Source: Paenibacillus mellifer (GTDB lineage: Bacteria > Bacillota > Bacilli > Paenibacillales > Paenibacillaceae). Taken from it: DNA of 64,000 nucleotides. Position 1 is the stretch's first letter, and every line of letters begins with the position of its first letter. The notes beneath the pieces are model-generated. The model did no database searches. It saw only the letters and a list, made by a program, of their open reading frames with translations, and was not told the origin of the DNA. Position numbers and translations under genes: made by a program. Of the stretch, positions 41,162-50,093 are shown piece after piece. The DNA is taken from assembly GCF_023195895.1 (NCBI RefSeq), contig NZ_JALPRK010000002.1, positions 248,001 through 312,000 on the forward strand, given 5' to 3'.

Positions 41162-41857
41162 ATGGGGTTTTCTCAAGAATTACGCAGGCAGGCTGACGGG
41201 ATTTATCAAGCGATATTTGATCATCCATTTGTCAGGGGTATTGCGAGCGGCCAATTACAGAAAGAACAGCTCATTCATTACGTTAAACAGGACTATGAAT
41301 ATTTAAATGCCTACATGCGTATTTACGGGATCGCGATTTCCAAGTGCCGGACTCGCGAAGAGATCGCGGGGTTCAATCAACAGATCGAGTTCATCTTAAA
41401 CAGTGAGATTCATCCGCATCACAATTTCTGCCGGGTGGCGGGGGTGGATTTTGAAGAGTTGCAGGGATATCCGCTCGCGCCTTCGGCTCATCACTATATC
41501 CGTCATATGCTGACGGTAGCCCATGAAGGAAGTTTGGGGGAGATTTACGCTGTTCTCCTGCCTTGTCCGTGGACCTATCTGGAGATCGGTCAGAAACTGC
41601 TTGAGGAAGTCAAGCCGACGCCGGAGCATCCCTTCTATGAGTGGATCCAATTCTATGGTCAACGAGCGGGAGGCGTAACGGAGAAGTTCGCCCAGGCGCT
41701 GGACCAATGGGCGGAAACTGCACATCAGGCGGAACGCCAAAGGATGGCCGAGCATTTTATCCAAAGCTGCCAACTAGAATATCTCTTCTGGGACATGGCG
41801 TATCGGCTGGAGGACTGGCCGGTTGCGGAGCCGAAGATGTCGCATTCATTTCATTGA
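41162..41857 (+). CDS. tenA: Aminopyrimidine aminohydrolase (thiaminase II) TenA
   Basis: 231 residues from ATG 41162 (GGGAGG upstream; a GTG at 41153 lies too close). Cytoplasmic helical enzyme that salvages the pyrimidine half of degraded thiamine. The catalytic cysteine is in [12 protein letters not shown] and an essential aspartate in [14 protein letters not shown]; the C-terminal FWDMAYR is usual. First gene of the TPP-regulated operon. Confidence 0.95.
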   Translation: MGFSQELRRQADGIYQAIFDHPFVRGIASGQLQKEQLIHYVKQDYEYLNAYMRIYGIAISKCRTREEIAGFNQQIEFILNSEIHPHHNFCRVAGVDFEELQGYPLAPSAHHYIRHMLTVAHEGSLGEIYAVLLPCPWTYLEIGQKLLEEVKPTPEHPFYEWIQFYGQRAGGVTEKFAQALDQWAETAHQAERQRMAEHFIQSCQLEYLFWDMAYRLEDWPVAEPKMSHSFH

Positions 41858-41877
41858 TCGAAAGAGAGGTTGGAATC

Positions 41878-42726
41878 ATGAGTTTGTTAGAAAAAGAGTT
41901 GTCCGATGTGCTGGAAAAGGTGCAAAATACGAAACCCCTCGTGCATAACATGACCAATGTGGTCGTCACGAATTTTACGGCGAATGGCTTGTACGCGCTT
42001 GGCGCATCACCGGTCATGGCCTACGCACCCGAAGAGGTGGCTGATATGGCCAAGATCGCCGGAGCCCTCGTCCTAAACATCGGCACGTTGTCCACGCCGC
42101 AGGTCGATGCGATGATCCTCGCCGGCCGTTCGGCGAATGCCCATGGCGTGCCGGTGTTGCTCGACCCGGTCGGTGCGGGAGCAACCGCCTTCCGCACCGA
42201 GTCGGCCTTGCGCATCCTGCGCGAGGTGAAGGTATCGCTCGTGCGCGGTAACGCGGCGGAGATCGCCCATCTCGTCGGAGAGTCCCGCGAGATCAAGGGC
42301 GTTGACGCCGGCGACACCGCGGGGGCCGAGTCGGCCGATCTCGCGGTGCGGGCCGCACGAGCGCTGAACACGGTCGTGGCGATCACCGGCCGTGAAGACG
42401 TCATCACCGACGGGCTGCAGTGCCGGATCGTCAGCGGCGGGGACGCTCTGCTGACTCAAGTTACCGGCACGGGCTGCTTGCTCACGTCGGTGCTGGGGGC
42501 TTTCGCCGCGGTGGAGCGCGATCTGCTGCTGGCCGGCACCTCCGGGCTGGCGTTCTACGGCGCTGCCGCGTCCCGCGCCGCCGAGCGGACGGCGGCCGCC
42601 GGCCCGGGCAGCTTCCAGATCGCGTTCCTCGACGAGCTGGCGAAGCTGCATCCGCATTCGCTTAAGGGCCACGCGGCGGTGCGTGAAATGCAGGCGACCG
42701 GCACCGGCGGATGGTGGGTCGGATGA
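41878..42726 (+). CDS. thiM: Hydroxyethylthiazole kinase
   Basis: 282 residues. Phosphorylates the thiazole alcohol for thiamine salvage. [23 protein letters not shown] near the N-terminus and the ATP/anion-hole motif [14 protein letters not shown] (general base Cys near 200) are intact. The start is ATG 41878; the open frame continues far upstream only by chance through tenA. The 3' two thirds is markedly GC-rich compared with its neighbours. Overlaps thiD by 4 bp. Confidence 0.95.
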   Translation: MSLLEKELSDVLEKVQNTKPLVHNMTNVVVTNFTANGLYALGASPVMAYAPEEVADMAKIAGALVLNIGTLSTPQVDAMILAGRSANAHGVPVLLDPVGAGATAFRTESALRILREVKVSLVRGNAAEIAHLVGESREIKGVDAGDTAGAESADLAVRAARALNTVVAITGREDVITDGLQCRIVSGGDALLTQVTGTGCLLTSVLGAFAAVERDLLLAGTSGLAFYGAAASRAAERTAAAGPGSFQIAFLDELAKLHPHSLKGHAAVREMQATGTGGWWVG

Positions 42727-43541
42727 GCCGGATCGCCAGGGCGCTGACGGTCGCCGGGTCGGACAGCGGCGGCGGGGCCGGCATTCAGGCCGACCTCAAA
42801 ACGTTCCAGGAGCTGAACGTTTACGGAATGTCGGCGATCACCGCCGTAACGGTCCAGAACACGCTGGGCGTGACAAACGTTTACCCGCTACCGTCGGAAG
42901 CGACCTCGGAGCAAATCGAGGCGGTTGGCTCCGACCTTGGCGTGGACGCGCTGAAGACCGGGATGTTGTTCAGCGCCGACATCATTGAAGCGGTTGCCGA
43001 CCAGATTCGTGCATTTAGCTGGACCCAAGTAGTTGTCGACCCAGTGATGGTCGCCAAGGGCGGCGCTTCCTTGCTTCAGCCGGAAGCGGTGCGGGCACTG
43101 CGGGAGGTGTTGCTACCGCTGGCCTACATCGTTACGCCCAATCTCCCGGAGGCGGAGGTGTTATCCGGTCTGTCGATTCGTACGCTGGAGGACCGCCGCG
43201 AGGCGGCAAAACGTATTTGTGCGTACGGGGCGCGGCAGGTCGTGATCAAAGGCGGCCACGCCGACGAGAGCGGCGATCGCATCGTTGATTTGTATTATGA
43301 CGGGGAAGCTTTCACTGAGCTGGTTGGGCGTCGGATACCGACTCGGCATACGCATGGCACGGGCTGCACTTTCTCAGCTGCGCTGACAGCTGAGCTTGCC
43401 AAAGGTGCGCTGGCATTAGATGCGGTACGGACCGCCCGGGCCTTCATCCAAGCGGCGATTGAACAGGGGCTTGAACTGGGGCAAGGGCATGGCCCGACGA
43501 ATCATTTTGCTTACCGCCGCCTGTTAGGAGCTTCTCGATGA
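42723..43541 (+). CDS. thiD: Hydroxymethylpyrimidine (phospho)kinase
   Basis: 272 residues from the ATG overlapping the thiM stop; ATG 42711 would add four residues. Phosphorylates HMP and [21 protein letters not shown] binds the pyrimidine; the nucleotide region includes [20 protein letters not shown] and [11 protein letters not shown] with the catalytic aspartate/cysteine. Ribokinase fold. Overlaps thiE by 4 bp. Confidence 0.96.
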   Translation: MSRIARALTVAGSDSGGGAGIQADLKTFQELNVYGMSAITAVTVQNTLGVTNVYPLPSEATSEQIEAVGSDLGVDALKTGMLFSADIIEAVADQIRAFSWTQVVVDPVMVAKGGASLLQPEAVRALREVLLPLAYIVTPNLPEAEVLSGLSIRTLEDRREAAKRICAYGARQVVIKGGHADESGDRIVDLYYDGEAFTELVGRRIPTRHTHGTGCTFSAALTAELAKGALALDAVRTARAFIQAAIEQGLELGQGHGPTNHFAYRRLLGASR

Positions 43542-44206
43542 GGAGTGGTCGCATCGAAGACGCCCGCATGCGTCAGCTGCTGCAGACGTACCTGGTCATC
43601 GGCAGCCCAAACTGCCGGGAGGAGCCGCTGCGCGTGCTGGAGGAGGGGCTTGCCGGAGGCGTTACGCTCGTGCAATTTCGGGAGAAAGGGCCGGGCGCGC
43701 TTACCGGAGAGTCACTGCGAGCGCTTGCCCTCCAGCTACAGGCCGCCTGCCGCAGGAGGGGCGTACCGTTCCTCGTGAATGATGACGTGGAACTGGCCCT
43801 CGCGATCAACGCCGACGGCGTTCACGTCGGCCAGGAAGACGAGGTGGCTGTGCGGGTCCGCGCCCGGATCGGCGATCGCATCCTCGGCGTTTCCGCGCAC
43901 ACGCTCGCCGAGGCGGAGGCCGCCGTTCACCACGGCGCCGATTACCTCGGCATCGGGCCAATCTATCCCACGGCCTCGAAAGCGGACGCCGAGGCGCCGC
44001 AAGGGCCGGGTATTCTCCGCATGCTGCGCGCCAGCGGCATCACCTTGCCGTTAGTCGGCATCGGCGGGATTACGACCGAGACGGCCGGCGAGGTGATTCG
44101 CGCCGGGGCGGATGGCGTTGCCGTGATTTCCGCCATTACACAGGCGGCAAACATTCGTGAGGCAGCCTCGCGCTTCGTTGCGATATCGGTTGCAGAATCA
44201 TCCTGA
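43538..44206 (+). CDS. thiE: Thiamine-phosphate synthase
   Basis: 222 residues, TIM barrel. Joins HMP diphosphate and thiazole phosphate to thiamine phosphate. VQFREKG, FLVNDDVELALAINADGVHVGQED, LGIGPIYPTASK and VGIGGIT are the family signatures. The first 10 residues are an extension before the barrel. Last gene of the operon; a hairpin follows. Confidence 0.96.
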   Translation: MRSGRIEDARMRQLLQTYLVIGSPNCREEPLRVLEEGLAGGVTLVQFREKGPGALTGESLRALALQLQAACRRRGVPFLVNDDVELALAINADGVHVGQEDEVAVRVRARIGDRILGVSAHTLAEAEAAVHHGADYLGIGPIYPTASKADAEAPQGPGILRMLRASGITLPLVGIGGITTETAGEVIRAGADGVAVISAITQAANIREAASRFVAISVAESS

Positions 44207-44229
44207 GAGCACTCGTATATTGTACAGAA

Positions 44230-44266
44230 CAGACCTTTGCTAAATAGGCGAAGGTCTGCCATTTTA
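44230..44266 (+). terminator. Probable terminator of the thiamine operon
   Basis: CAGACCTTTGC and GCGAAGGTCTG pair with a TAAATAG loop; the T tract (CCATTTTA) is weak. Confidence 0.55.
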
Positions 44267-44353
44267 TGGGTGTTATGACAGGGGACAAATGTATTCCTTC
44301 GTCTTTTGCCATGAATTAAGCAGGAATGGATGTTTTTTTAAATCCAACTCCTG

Positions 44354-44362
44354 TGGTATAAT
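44354..44362 (+). promoter_or_regulatory. Extended -10 promoter in the sigma-gene upstream region
   Basis: TGGTATAAT, 164 bp before the sigma gene, in a 319 bp stretch (44207-44525) that otherwise holds only the thiE hairpin and the ECF-like boxes listed next. Confidence 0.45.
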
Positions 44363-44439
44363 ATCCTCAAAGTTTGGCTACGCTGTTAATTTGCTCTGAT
44401 GTCGATGAGAATTTTTATCGAAGTTACATAGATAACCGC

Positions 44440-44462
44440 AACTTTTTTGGCCCTGTTCGGTA
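44440..44462 (+). promoter_or_regulatory. Possible autoregulated ECF promoter
   Basis: AAC at 44440-44442 (in CGCAACTT) and GGTA at 44459-44462 (in TTCGGTAA) are 16 bp apart, the layout of ECF promoters (AAC, 16-17 bp, CGTA-like). It lies 64 bp before the ECF sigma gene. A guess from layout. Confidence 0.35.
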
Positions 44463-44525
44463 ATAATTGATGTAAGAATCGAACGGGAAGATGGCCCATG
44501 GAAGCGCGAGGAGGATCGCACCTAA

Positions 44526-45119
44526 ATGACGGATTCCCAAATGATTCGAGAGATTAAGGAAGGCAATACGGAGCTGTACTCGGAGCTGATGCGAAGGTAT
44601 CAGCGGAAGATATTGGCCTTCGTTTATCACATGTTAAAGAGCGCTCATATGGAGCTGCTTGCCGAAGATTTATGCTCGGAAACGTTCTATAAAGCATTTC
44701 GCAGCTTGCACTCCTTCAGAGAGTTAGATGCTTCTTTCTCAACCTGGTTGTATACGATTGCCCGTAACACGGTGCTCAGCGAACTTCGCAAACAAAGAAA
44801 CGGCAATGTCCCCTTGGATGAAAGCGGGATTGTTCCCGTAGCTTCTAACGATGTCGTCCCTGAGCAAGCGGTATTACGGAGCGAGAAAGTGGGCATGGTG
44901 AGAGAAGCTATCAACAATCTGCCGGAGAAGCAAAGATCGGCTTTGATCTTGCGCGAATACGATCAATTGGATTATCAAGAGATCGCGAATATTCTGGGAC
45001 AGAGTGTCAGCGCCGTGAAGTCGCTGTTGTTCCGGGCGCGCAGCAGTGTAAAAAGTCAGCTTGAACCCTACTTTTATGAACCCATCTACGAGCATTACGA
45101 AGGGATGAAAAGCAGATGA
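44526..45119 (+). CDS. ECF-type RNA polymerase sigma factor
   Basis: 197 residues with region 2 (YSELMRRYQRKILAFVYHML, AEDLCSETFYKAFRSLHSF, FSTWLYTIARNTVLSELRKQ) and region 4 (INNLPEKQRSALILREYDQL, YQEIANILGQSVSAVKSLLFRARSSVKSQL), with no region 3, so an ECF factor of the SigW/SigX kind. The stop overlaps the start of a zinc-finger anti-sigma gene. GAGGAGG upstream. Its regulon cannot be deduced; members of this group commonly answer envelope stress. Confidence 0.93.
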   Translation: MTDSQMIREIKEGNTELYSELMRRYQRKILAFVYHMLKSAHMELLAEDLCSETFYKAFRSLHSFRELDASFSTWLYTIARNTVLSELRKQRNGNVPLDESGIVPVASNDVVPEQAVLRSEKVGMVREAINNLPEKQRSALILREYDQLDYQEIANILGQSVSAVKSLLFRARSSVKSQLEPYFYEPIYEHYEGMKSR

Positions 45120-45718
45120 ATTGTAGAGAGGCCCAAGAATTGTTCGGATTGTTAAGGGACCTGCCCGAACAACACCCTCAGCGGATCATGCTGGAGCGGC
45201 ATCTTTTGGGCTGCGAGTCTTGCGCAGGCGAATATCAACTATGGGAAGAAAGCCTGGACATGCTGCAGTACATACCGATGGAAGTGACGGAAGAGCAAGC
45301 GGAAACGGTAAACCGACGAGTGATGGATCGGATTTATGCCGAATCTCCTTGGCTGGCTCCCGACGTCAAGCGCGGCGTCACCCGCCGGTTCCGGCGGAGA
45401 GTCGTGTTCTGGGCCGCCAGCTTCCTGGCGATCTTCCTGTGCAGCTTTGTGTTCCTGTTGATGGATCATACCCCATCGAACCAGAAAGCGGCCGAACCGA
45501 TGACCGGAATTCTACCAACGGCTGTCGCGGCAGCCGGATCGGAGTCGGATGCATACGAGGAATTCTCGTTCGCCTTGCCTAGCGTGTCGCGTGGGATTGT
45601 AGAGCCTTTTGCCGTGCAAATGGGCCCGGCTTATCCGCAGTACTGGATGGTGCTCTCTATGGCAGGCATGTTGCTGGCCCTCTTCTCCTGGAAAGGGCTG
45701 CGCCGCACCAAAAGATAA
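45116..45718 (+). CDS. Membrane-bound zinc-finger anti-sigma factor
   Basis: 200 residues. The N-terminal cytoplasmic domain has C3 and the H29-x3-C33-x2-C36 zinc site (ERHLLGCESC) of the ZAS family that holds ECF sigma factors. Two membrane helices follow (about 95-115, VVFWAASFLAIFLCSFVFLL, and 174-191, YWMVLSMAGMLLALF), enclosing a 60-residue outer loop that could sense the signal. Overlap of 4 bp with the sigma gene supports a cognate pair. Confidence 0.9.
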   Translation: MNCREAQELFGLLRDLPEQHPQRIMLERHLLGCESCAGEYQLWEESLDMLQYIPMEVTEEQAETVNRRVMDRIYAESPWLAPDVKRGVTRRFRRRVVFWAASFLAIFLCSFVFLLMDHTPSNQKAAEPMTGILPTAVAAAGSESDAYEEFSFALPSVSRGIVEPFAVQMGPAYPQYWMVLSMAGMLLALFSWKGLRRTKR

Positions 45719-45730
45719 ACTTGGGTTCAC

Positions 45731-45770
45731 AAACGCTTCTTCCGCTATTGGAGCGGGCGGGGCGTTTTTT
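45731..45770 (+). terminator. Intrinsic terminator of the sigma/anti-sigma pair
   Basis: AACGC..CCGCT and AGCGG..GGCGTT pair around TATTGG with a bulge, then TTTTTT. Confidence 0.75.
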
Positions 45771-45790
45771 ACATCTAAAGGGGGATGAAT

Positions 45791-46390
45791 ATGCTCGTTG
45801 GTTTGATTCGCCACGGACTAACTGATTGGAATGCGATAGGGAGAATTCAAGGGCAAAGCGATATCCCCTTGAACGATGAGGGACGGCGACAAGCCAGACT
45901 GCTAGGCCAGAGACTGAAAGAGGAAGGCGAATACCGCTGGGATTTCGTCATGACGAGCAACTTGTCACGGGCGCGCGAGACCGGCGAAATCTTAGCCGGT
46001 ATTTTGGGGATTCCGCTGTACGATCCCGACTCGCGGTTGATGGAACGATCGTTTGGTCAGGTCGAGGGCATGACTTTGGTGGAAAGAGAAACGTTATGGG
46101 GCAAGGATTGGGACCGGCATGAGCTGGGTCAGGAGAAAGACGAGGAGATCCGTCAACGAGCCTTGTCCTTTATGGCTGATTTGGCGGAGCGTTTTCCGAG
46201 CAACAATGTGTTGGTTGTTTCGCATGGCGGTCTGCTGGCCCAGCTATATATTGCCTTGTACCAGGAGAAATGCCAGGAACGGATCAACAACTTGTCCTTA
46301 ACCATTCTAGAGAATAACGAGCAATCCTGGGATTTACGATTGTATAATTGCACACGTCACTTGCAGGAAAGTGTCAAGGAACCGAAGTAA
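45791..46390 (+). CDS. Histidine phosphatase family protein (phosphoglycerate mutase-like)
   Basis: 199 residues from ATG 45791; ATG 45785 is too close to AAAGGGGG. The catalytic RHG is at LIRHGLTDW (H8), the second histidine in VVSHGGLLAQL and the acid in LMERSFGQVEG. The branch includes cofactor-dependent mutases and broad phosphatases such as PhoE and CobC; the substrate cannot be told. Flanked by terminators on both sides, so a single-gene transcript. Confidence 0.88.
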   Translation: MLVGLIRHGLTDWNAIGRIQGQSDIPLNDEGRRQARLLGQRLKEEGEYRWDFVMTSNLSRARETGEILAGILGIPLYDPDSRLMERSFGQVEGMTLVERETLWGKDWDRHELGQEKDEEIRQRALSFMADLAERFPSNNVLVVSHGGLLAQLYIALYQEKCQERINNLSLTILENNEQSWDLRLYNCTRHLQESVKEPK

Positions 46391-46391
46391 A

Positions 46392-46418
46392 CCGGCTTAG
46401 GCCGGCTTATTTTTTTTG
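46392..46418 (+). terminator. Intrinsic terminator of the phosphatase-family gene
   Basis: CCGGC-TTAG-GCCGG, then TTATTTTTTTT. Confidence 0.8.
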
Positions 46419-46505
46419 CTATTTTTTCGAGATAATTTCATTTCTCGAGAATAAACGCCGGAAAACCTTCCCATAATGGGATTAAAACGGCGAGGCGGTA
46501 AAACT

Positions 46506-47594
46506 ATGAATCTGGCGGATATGCTCACTTTTGCCGATATCGGACAACTTAGCAGAATAGCGGATCATTACCGCTGCGAATGCAGCGGGCATTCGAAGCA
46601 TGAATTGATTCAATCCATCCTGCAGACGATAGGTCGCCGCGATTTTATCGAACGGCATATCGGAGGCATGAGTTTGGAGGATTTTCGCTTCCTGAACACC
46701 CTCCTGTTCGACGGACGCCGTCAGTTCAGCTTAGAGGAGCTGGTCGCTTGTGCGCAGGGCTCGCGGTTTACCGAAGATGCCAAGGAGCGGGAAAGCCCGC
46801 GGGAGATGATTGCCCGCTTCCGCCAGCAGGGGTGGTTGTTTAATGGAACGACTCAGCAGACCCGCTACCTGTTCGAGGTTCCTGAGGATTTGAAGCGACG
46901 GTTCCGAGAAGCTCTTGAACGCCGTTTTCTTGCCGAAGTGAAGGCCGCCGCCGCCGAACCGCCGATGTACCGGGAGGAGCCGGACATGCTGTCCGCCGAC
47001 CTGCTGCTCTTCCTGCAATATGTCTCTCGGCACGATATCTCGCTAAACAGCGAAGGCGTCATGTACCGGAGAAACCAACTGCAGATTCTGGAATCGCTTC
47101 ACGTATCCGAGGGGTTAGTTGGTAAAGGGTGGCGTTTCGGGTATGGTCGCCGTTTTAAAGATTATCCGAATCGGTTGGCGCTCCTTTACGATTATGCCTA
47201 TCACACTCGACTCATTCAGGAGAACAACCATCGACTGGAATTGACGGAAGCAGGCGCGGCCTACCTGGCGGAGGAACACAAAGAACCCATGATACAGTTC
47301 GTCCGCTTTTGGTTAAGATTATATAAAGGGCCCATTCCTAACTTGCTGTCTCTAGTCTACTGGATTTTATGTTGTTCGAAAGATTGGGTGACGATCCCCT
47401 CGTTGTTCGAAAGGGTTGAAGCCCTGATCAAACCGTTTTTTTATGACACGCCCGCTTCGATTTTTGAAGAGCGAATCTTGCAGATGATGCTCCATTTAGG
47501 CATGGTTCGTTTCGGTGAAGACGAGCGGCACGAGCGGTATGTGCAGGCTTCTCCGTTTGGAAAGCAAGCGGTTCAACAAATTCATAAGGCCTAA
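46506..47594 (+). CDS. Protein of unknown function, winged-helix-like
   Basis: 362 residues from ATG 46506. The N-terminal 35 residues (LSRIADHYRCECSGHSKHELIQSIL) look like a SAP/Rho-N helix-loop-helix that binds nucleic acid. The rest is a chain of helical modules with several winged-helix-like stretches (SLEELVACAQG; LQILESLHVSEGLVGKGWRF; HRLELTEAGAAYLAEE), similar in plan to the helicase-associated or XPB-N-type domains, but I cannot name the family. It has no catalytic motif. The place corresponds to ypiA in B. subtilis, to which it shows no likeness. Confidence 0.65.
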   Translation: MNLADMLTFADIGQLSRIADHYRCECSGHSKHELIQSILQTIGRRDFIERHIGGMSLEDFRFLNTLLFDGRRQFSLEELVACAQGSRFTEDAKERESPREMIARFRQQGWLFNGTTQQTRYLFEVPEDLKRRFREALERRFLAEVKAAAAEPPMYREEPDMLSADLLLFLQYVSRHDISLNSEGVMYRRNQLQILESLHVSEGLVGKGWRFGYGRRFKDYPNRLALLYDYAYHTRLIQENNHRLELTEAGAAYLAEEHKEPMIQFVRFWLRLYKGPIPNLLSLVYWILCCSKDWVTIPSLFERVEALIKPFFYDTPASIFEERILQMMLHLGMVRFGEDERHERYVQASPFGKQAVQQIHKA

Positions 47595-47639
47595 GCGTTG
47601 TTGAAGGCGATCAACGCACTTACATAACTTCTAAAGCAG

Positions 47640-47835
47640 ACGCTTCCGGCCTGGGTGAAATCGGGATTGAGCAGGACATGCCGCCGTGATTCACAGATAC
47701 CGCATAGGCACAGGCACATTAATGAGTATAGGGGCGATCGTCCTAAACGGCGCGGATATCGGTGAATATGCTTTAGTAGGAGCAGGTTCTTTAGCGACGG
47801 AAAATACCATCCTTCCACCCTATGCAAAAAGATCA
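47640..47835 (+). pseudogene. Remnant of a gamma-class carbonic anhydrase-like protein
   Basis: From about 47674 the frame reads GHAAVIHRYRIGTGTLMSIG, AIVLNGADIGEYALVGAGSL and ATENTILPP, the hexapeptide-repeat left-handed beta-helix of YrdA/PaaY-type proteins. The usual HGC is HRY, a stop codon stands just upstream in this frame, and a short upstream piece in another frame (KADASGLGEIG) may be more of it. There is no N-terminal third and the frame runs into the next gene. A decayed copy left by transfer or duplication. Confidence 0.7.
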
Positions 47836-47862
47836 TTTAACGATGGTTTGGAGGTGCATCCT

Positions 47863-48048
47863 ATGGATCAGATGAAGGTTACTTATGAAGCAATGCTTGG
47901 ATTGGCGGCGGAAATGATATGGGACGAAGCGCTCCGGAAGCATCGCTCGGAACAGATCTACAACGAGATCGACACCGCCTTGGCGAATGGCGATGAGGAT
48001 GCCTTCCGGCTCCTGACGGATGAACTGAAAACATTGGAAGAACGCTAA
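47863..48048 (+). CDS. IDEAL-domain protein
   Basis: 61 residues from ATG 47863 with GGAGGT upstream. The C-terminal half, IYNEIDTALANGDEDAFRLLTDEL, is the IDEAL motif, found alone in small proteins and at the end of YpiB/ReoY. ReoY adapts LpxC-like substrates or MurAA to ClpCP in Bacillus; here only the IDEAL part is present, so the same role cannot be assumed. The place before ypiF equals that of ypiB. The open frame upstream comes from the carbonic anhydrase remnant. Confidence 0.75.
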   Translation: MDQMKVTYEAMLGLAAEMIWDEALRKHRSEQIYNEIDTALANGDEDAFRLLTDELKTLEER

Positions 48049-48053
48049 ACGGC

Positions 48054-48101
48054 AAACCGCCCCATCTGTTCACAGGATTGAACAGAAGGGACGGTTTTTT
48101 T
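48054..48101 (+). terminator. Terminator between convergent genes
   Basis: AACCGCCCC and GGGACGGTT enclose a second hairpin GTTC..GAAC; seven T follow on + and AAA precedes on the other side, so it may serve the MFS gene as well. Confidence 0.8.
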
Positions 48102-48120
48102 GTAACAATCCTAGCGGGGT

Positions 48121-49425
48121 TTAGTCGTAATTGCGTACGGCCGGAGTGAACATGACGGCCAGAAGGGCTAAGGTGCCGATCGCTGCAAACAGCGCGATCG
48201 TTTGCAGGCCGCCGATATAATCAGCTAGCCAGCCGACAATGATATAACCGATCGGGAGCAGGGCGAACGACCCCAGCATATCCAGGCTGGCTACGCGACC
48301 AAAGGTCTCCTGAGGCACCATCTCCTGCAAACTGGTCTCCCAAATCAGGCCAAACATCATCATCCCGAATCCTTCGATGGCAAAGAGAGCGCAGAGTACG
48401 GCCGGAGAAGGGGCTGCGGCCATCAGCAGGAGGGCGATGCCGCTTAACAATGCCCCGCCGTAAGCAATCAGGCCTCGGCGCCTCAAGCGTCTCTTCGCAC
48501 CAAACAACAAGCCGGCAGCAATGGCTCCCGCACCCGAGCAGGTTACGGCGATGCCGTACACATACGGTTGCAATTCCAAGTGGATTTTGAATAACCAAGG
48601 GATCACAACGGTGACAATGGCACCAAAGCAGATGTTAACCAGAGAAAAGGCCAAGATGGTGATCCACAGCCATGGTTTGCTCTTCAGCACAACCAAGCCT
48701 TCCTTGAAATCCGCCCCCATGCCTAAGCTTTCGCCTGGTGGCTTCGGTTGATAGGCAATTAGCTTCCGAAGCCCATAGAGACATAGAAACGAAATCACAT
48801 AGGTCATGGCATCAAGCGCAACTCCCCATCCGGCCGAGAAGAACGTGACCAGCACGCCACCCAGGGAAGGGCCGATCAAACGAACCGCTTGATTGCTGAT
48901 TTGGGTTAGCGCATTAGCGGAATTGCGGATGTCAGGGGTGAACACGGTGGCACGAGTAGCCGCATAAGCGGGTTGAAACAAACCATCCATTAACCCATAC
49001 AAGGTGACAAGTACAAAGAGCAATTGAATGGTTAAGGCGTTGGTAAATAGCAGCGTCGCCAGGATGGCCATAACACCAAACCGAAGCAGATCCGTCAGTA
49101 ACATCAAATTTGTGCGATTATAGCGGTCAACCAACGTTCCGGAAATCGGGAGCATGACGATGTTGGGCAGCATATACGCAGCCATGAGTAATCCCATCGT
49201 GGTGGTCGAACCCGTCAAGGAATAGACGATGATCGGCAGGATGACCAGGGTAACGGAACTGCCGAGAAAAGAAACCAGCTGTCCAAGCCACAAAAAGGGG
49301 AATGCTTTGGATTTGCGGAAGGGCTCGGCGAACCCGGAGAAGGGGTTCTTAGCGACCGACTCGTCGGCTGGTTGGACCGCCTGCCTGGCGACGCCTTCAT
49401 CCATTTGTGAAGGTTCAAGATTCAT
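48121..49425 (-). CDS. MFS transporter, drug-efflux type
   Basis: 434 residues, about 12 membrane helices in two halves (first helix around residue 45, with FLWLGQLVSFLGSSVTLVIL). The loop after helix 2 is LPISGTLVDRYNR, the MFS motif A, and the fold resembles the MFS_3 / enterobactin-exporter group of macrolide and siderophore efflux proteins. RBS GAAGGAGG. The regulator gene 49443-49928 lies 17 bp upstream on the same strand and is probably co-transcribed. Substrate unknown. Confidence 0.88.
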   Translation of the reverse strand: MNLEPSQMDEGVARQAVQPADESVAKNPFSGFAEPFRKSKAFPFLWLGQLVSFLGSSVTLVILPIIVYSLTGSTTTMGLLMAAYMLPNIVMLPISGTLVDRYNRTNLMLLTDLLRFGVMAILATLLFTNALTIQLLFVLVTLYGLMDGLFQPAYAATRATVFTPDIRNSANALTQISNQAVRLIGPSLGGVLVTFFSAGWGVALDAMTYVISFLCLYGLRKLIAYQPKPPGESLGMGADFKEGLVVLKSKPWLWITILAFSLVNICFGAIVTVVIPWLFKIHLELQPYVYGIAVTCSGAGAIAAGLLFGAKRRLRRRGLIAYGGALLSGIALLLMAAAPSPAVLCALFAIEGFGMMMFGLIWETSLQEMVPQETFGRVASLDMLGSFALLPIGYIIVGWLADYIGGLQTIALFAAIGTLALLAVMFTPAVRNYD

Positions 49426-49442
49426 AGATACGCATCCTCCTT

Positions 49443-49928
49443 CTAATTAATCGAACCCGCGTCACTGTCCTGCACGCGTCCTAAGGTGAATAATACGCCG
49501 TATTCGGCGCCATCGGTGTCCTTGGCTTCCCATTTTCGGATTAGGGTATCAAGCTCGTCGATAAAGTCTTGATATTGGCCCTCGGATAGCAGCAAACGTG
49601 TTGCCACCTGGTATGGAGGCACCTCTTCGAGAAAATGGAATGCGGTGAACGTTTCAGGCTTAAAGAACGTGTTCTTGGAACGGTAATACTTCTCCATCAC
49701 GCCGCCAACCGCCTGGGTGTTGACCAAATCCAACAATCCGCCGTCGTACAGCTTCTGGATGTGATAATGTACGTTCCCAGGGGTTTTGCCCAACAGATCG
49801 GCGACTTGTTTGGAGGTGTGCGCTTCAGTGGCCAACACGTTCAGAATTTTGATCCGCAAGGCGCTTTCGAGAAGCTTGCTTTGTTCGGCGTTGATTGGCA
49901 TAGGAGCTTTTTTGTGGTCACCCATCAT
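49443..49928 (-). CDS. Winged-helix transcriptional regulator (ArsR/PadR-like)
   Basis: 161 residues from the ATG 49928 behind AAGGGGGAA; an adjacent ATG follows. Residues 20-80 form a winged helix: ALRIKILNVLATEAHTSKQVADLLGKTPGNVHYHIQKLYDGGLLDLV. The 80 residues after it are likely the dimer or sensor part. It stands just before an MFS exporter gene on the same strand, so it probably represses that pair; the ligand is unknown. Confidence 0.85.
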   Translation of the reverse strand: MMGDHKKAPMPINAEQSKLLESALRIKILNVLATEAHTSKQVADLLGKTPGNVHYHIQKLYDGGLLDLVNTQAVGGVMEKYYRSKNTFFKPETFTAFHFLEEVPPYQVATRLLLSEGQYQDFIDELDTLIRKWEAKDTDGAEYGVLFTLGRVQDSDAGSIN

Positions 49929-50093
49929 ATTTCCCCCTTGAATGAGTAGAGTGTGAAAGACACGTTCTGGAATCCAAACCAATCTAAATTGCAGTATGAT
50001 CTATATTACAGATCGATAGTAAACAAGAAGGATGGATTTGTCAAGAATCCCTGTTTATAATGGGGAGACATGGATTGGAAAAGGGGTTATCAC

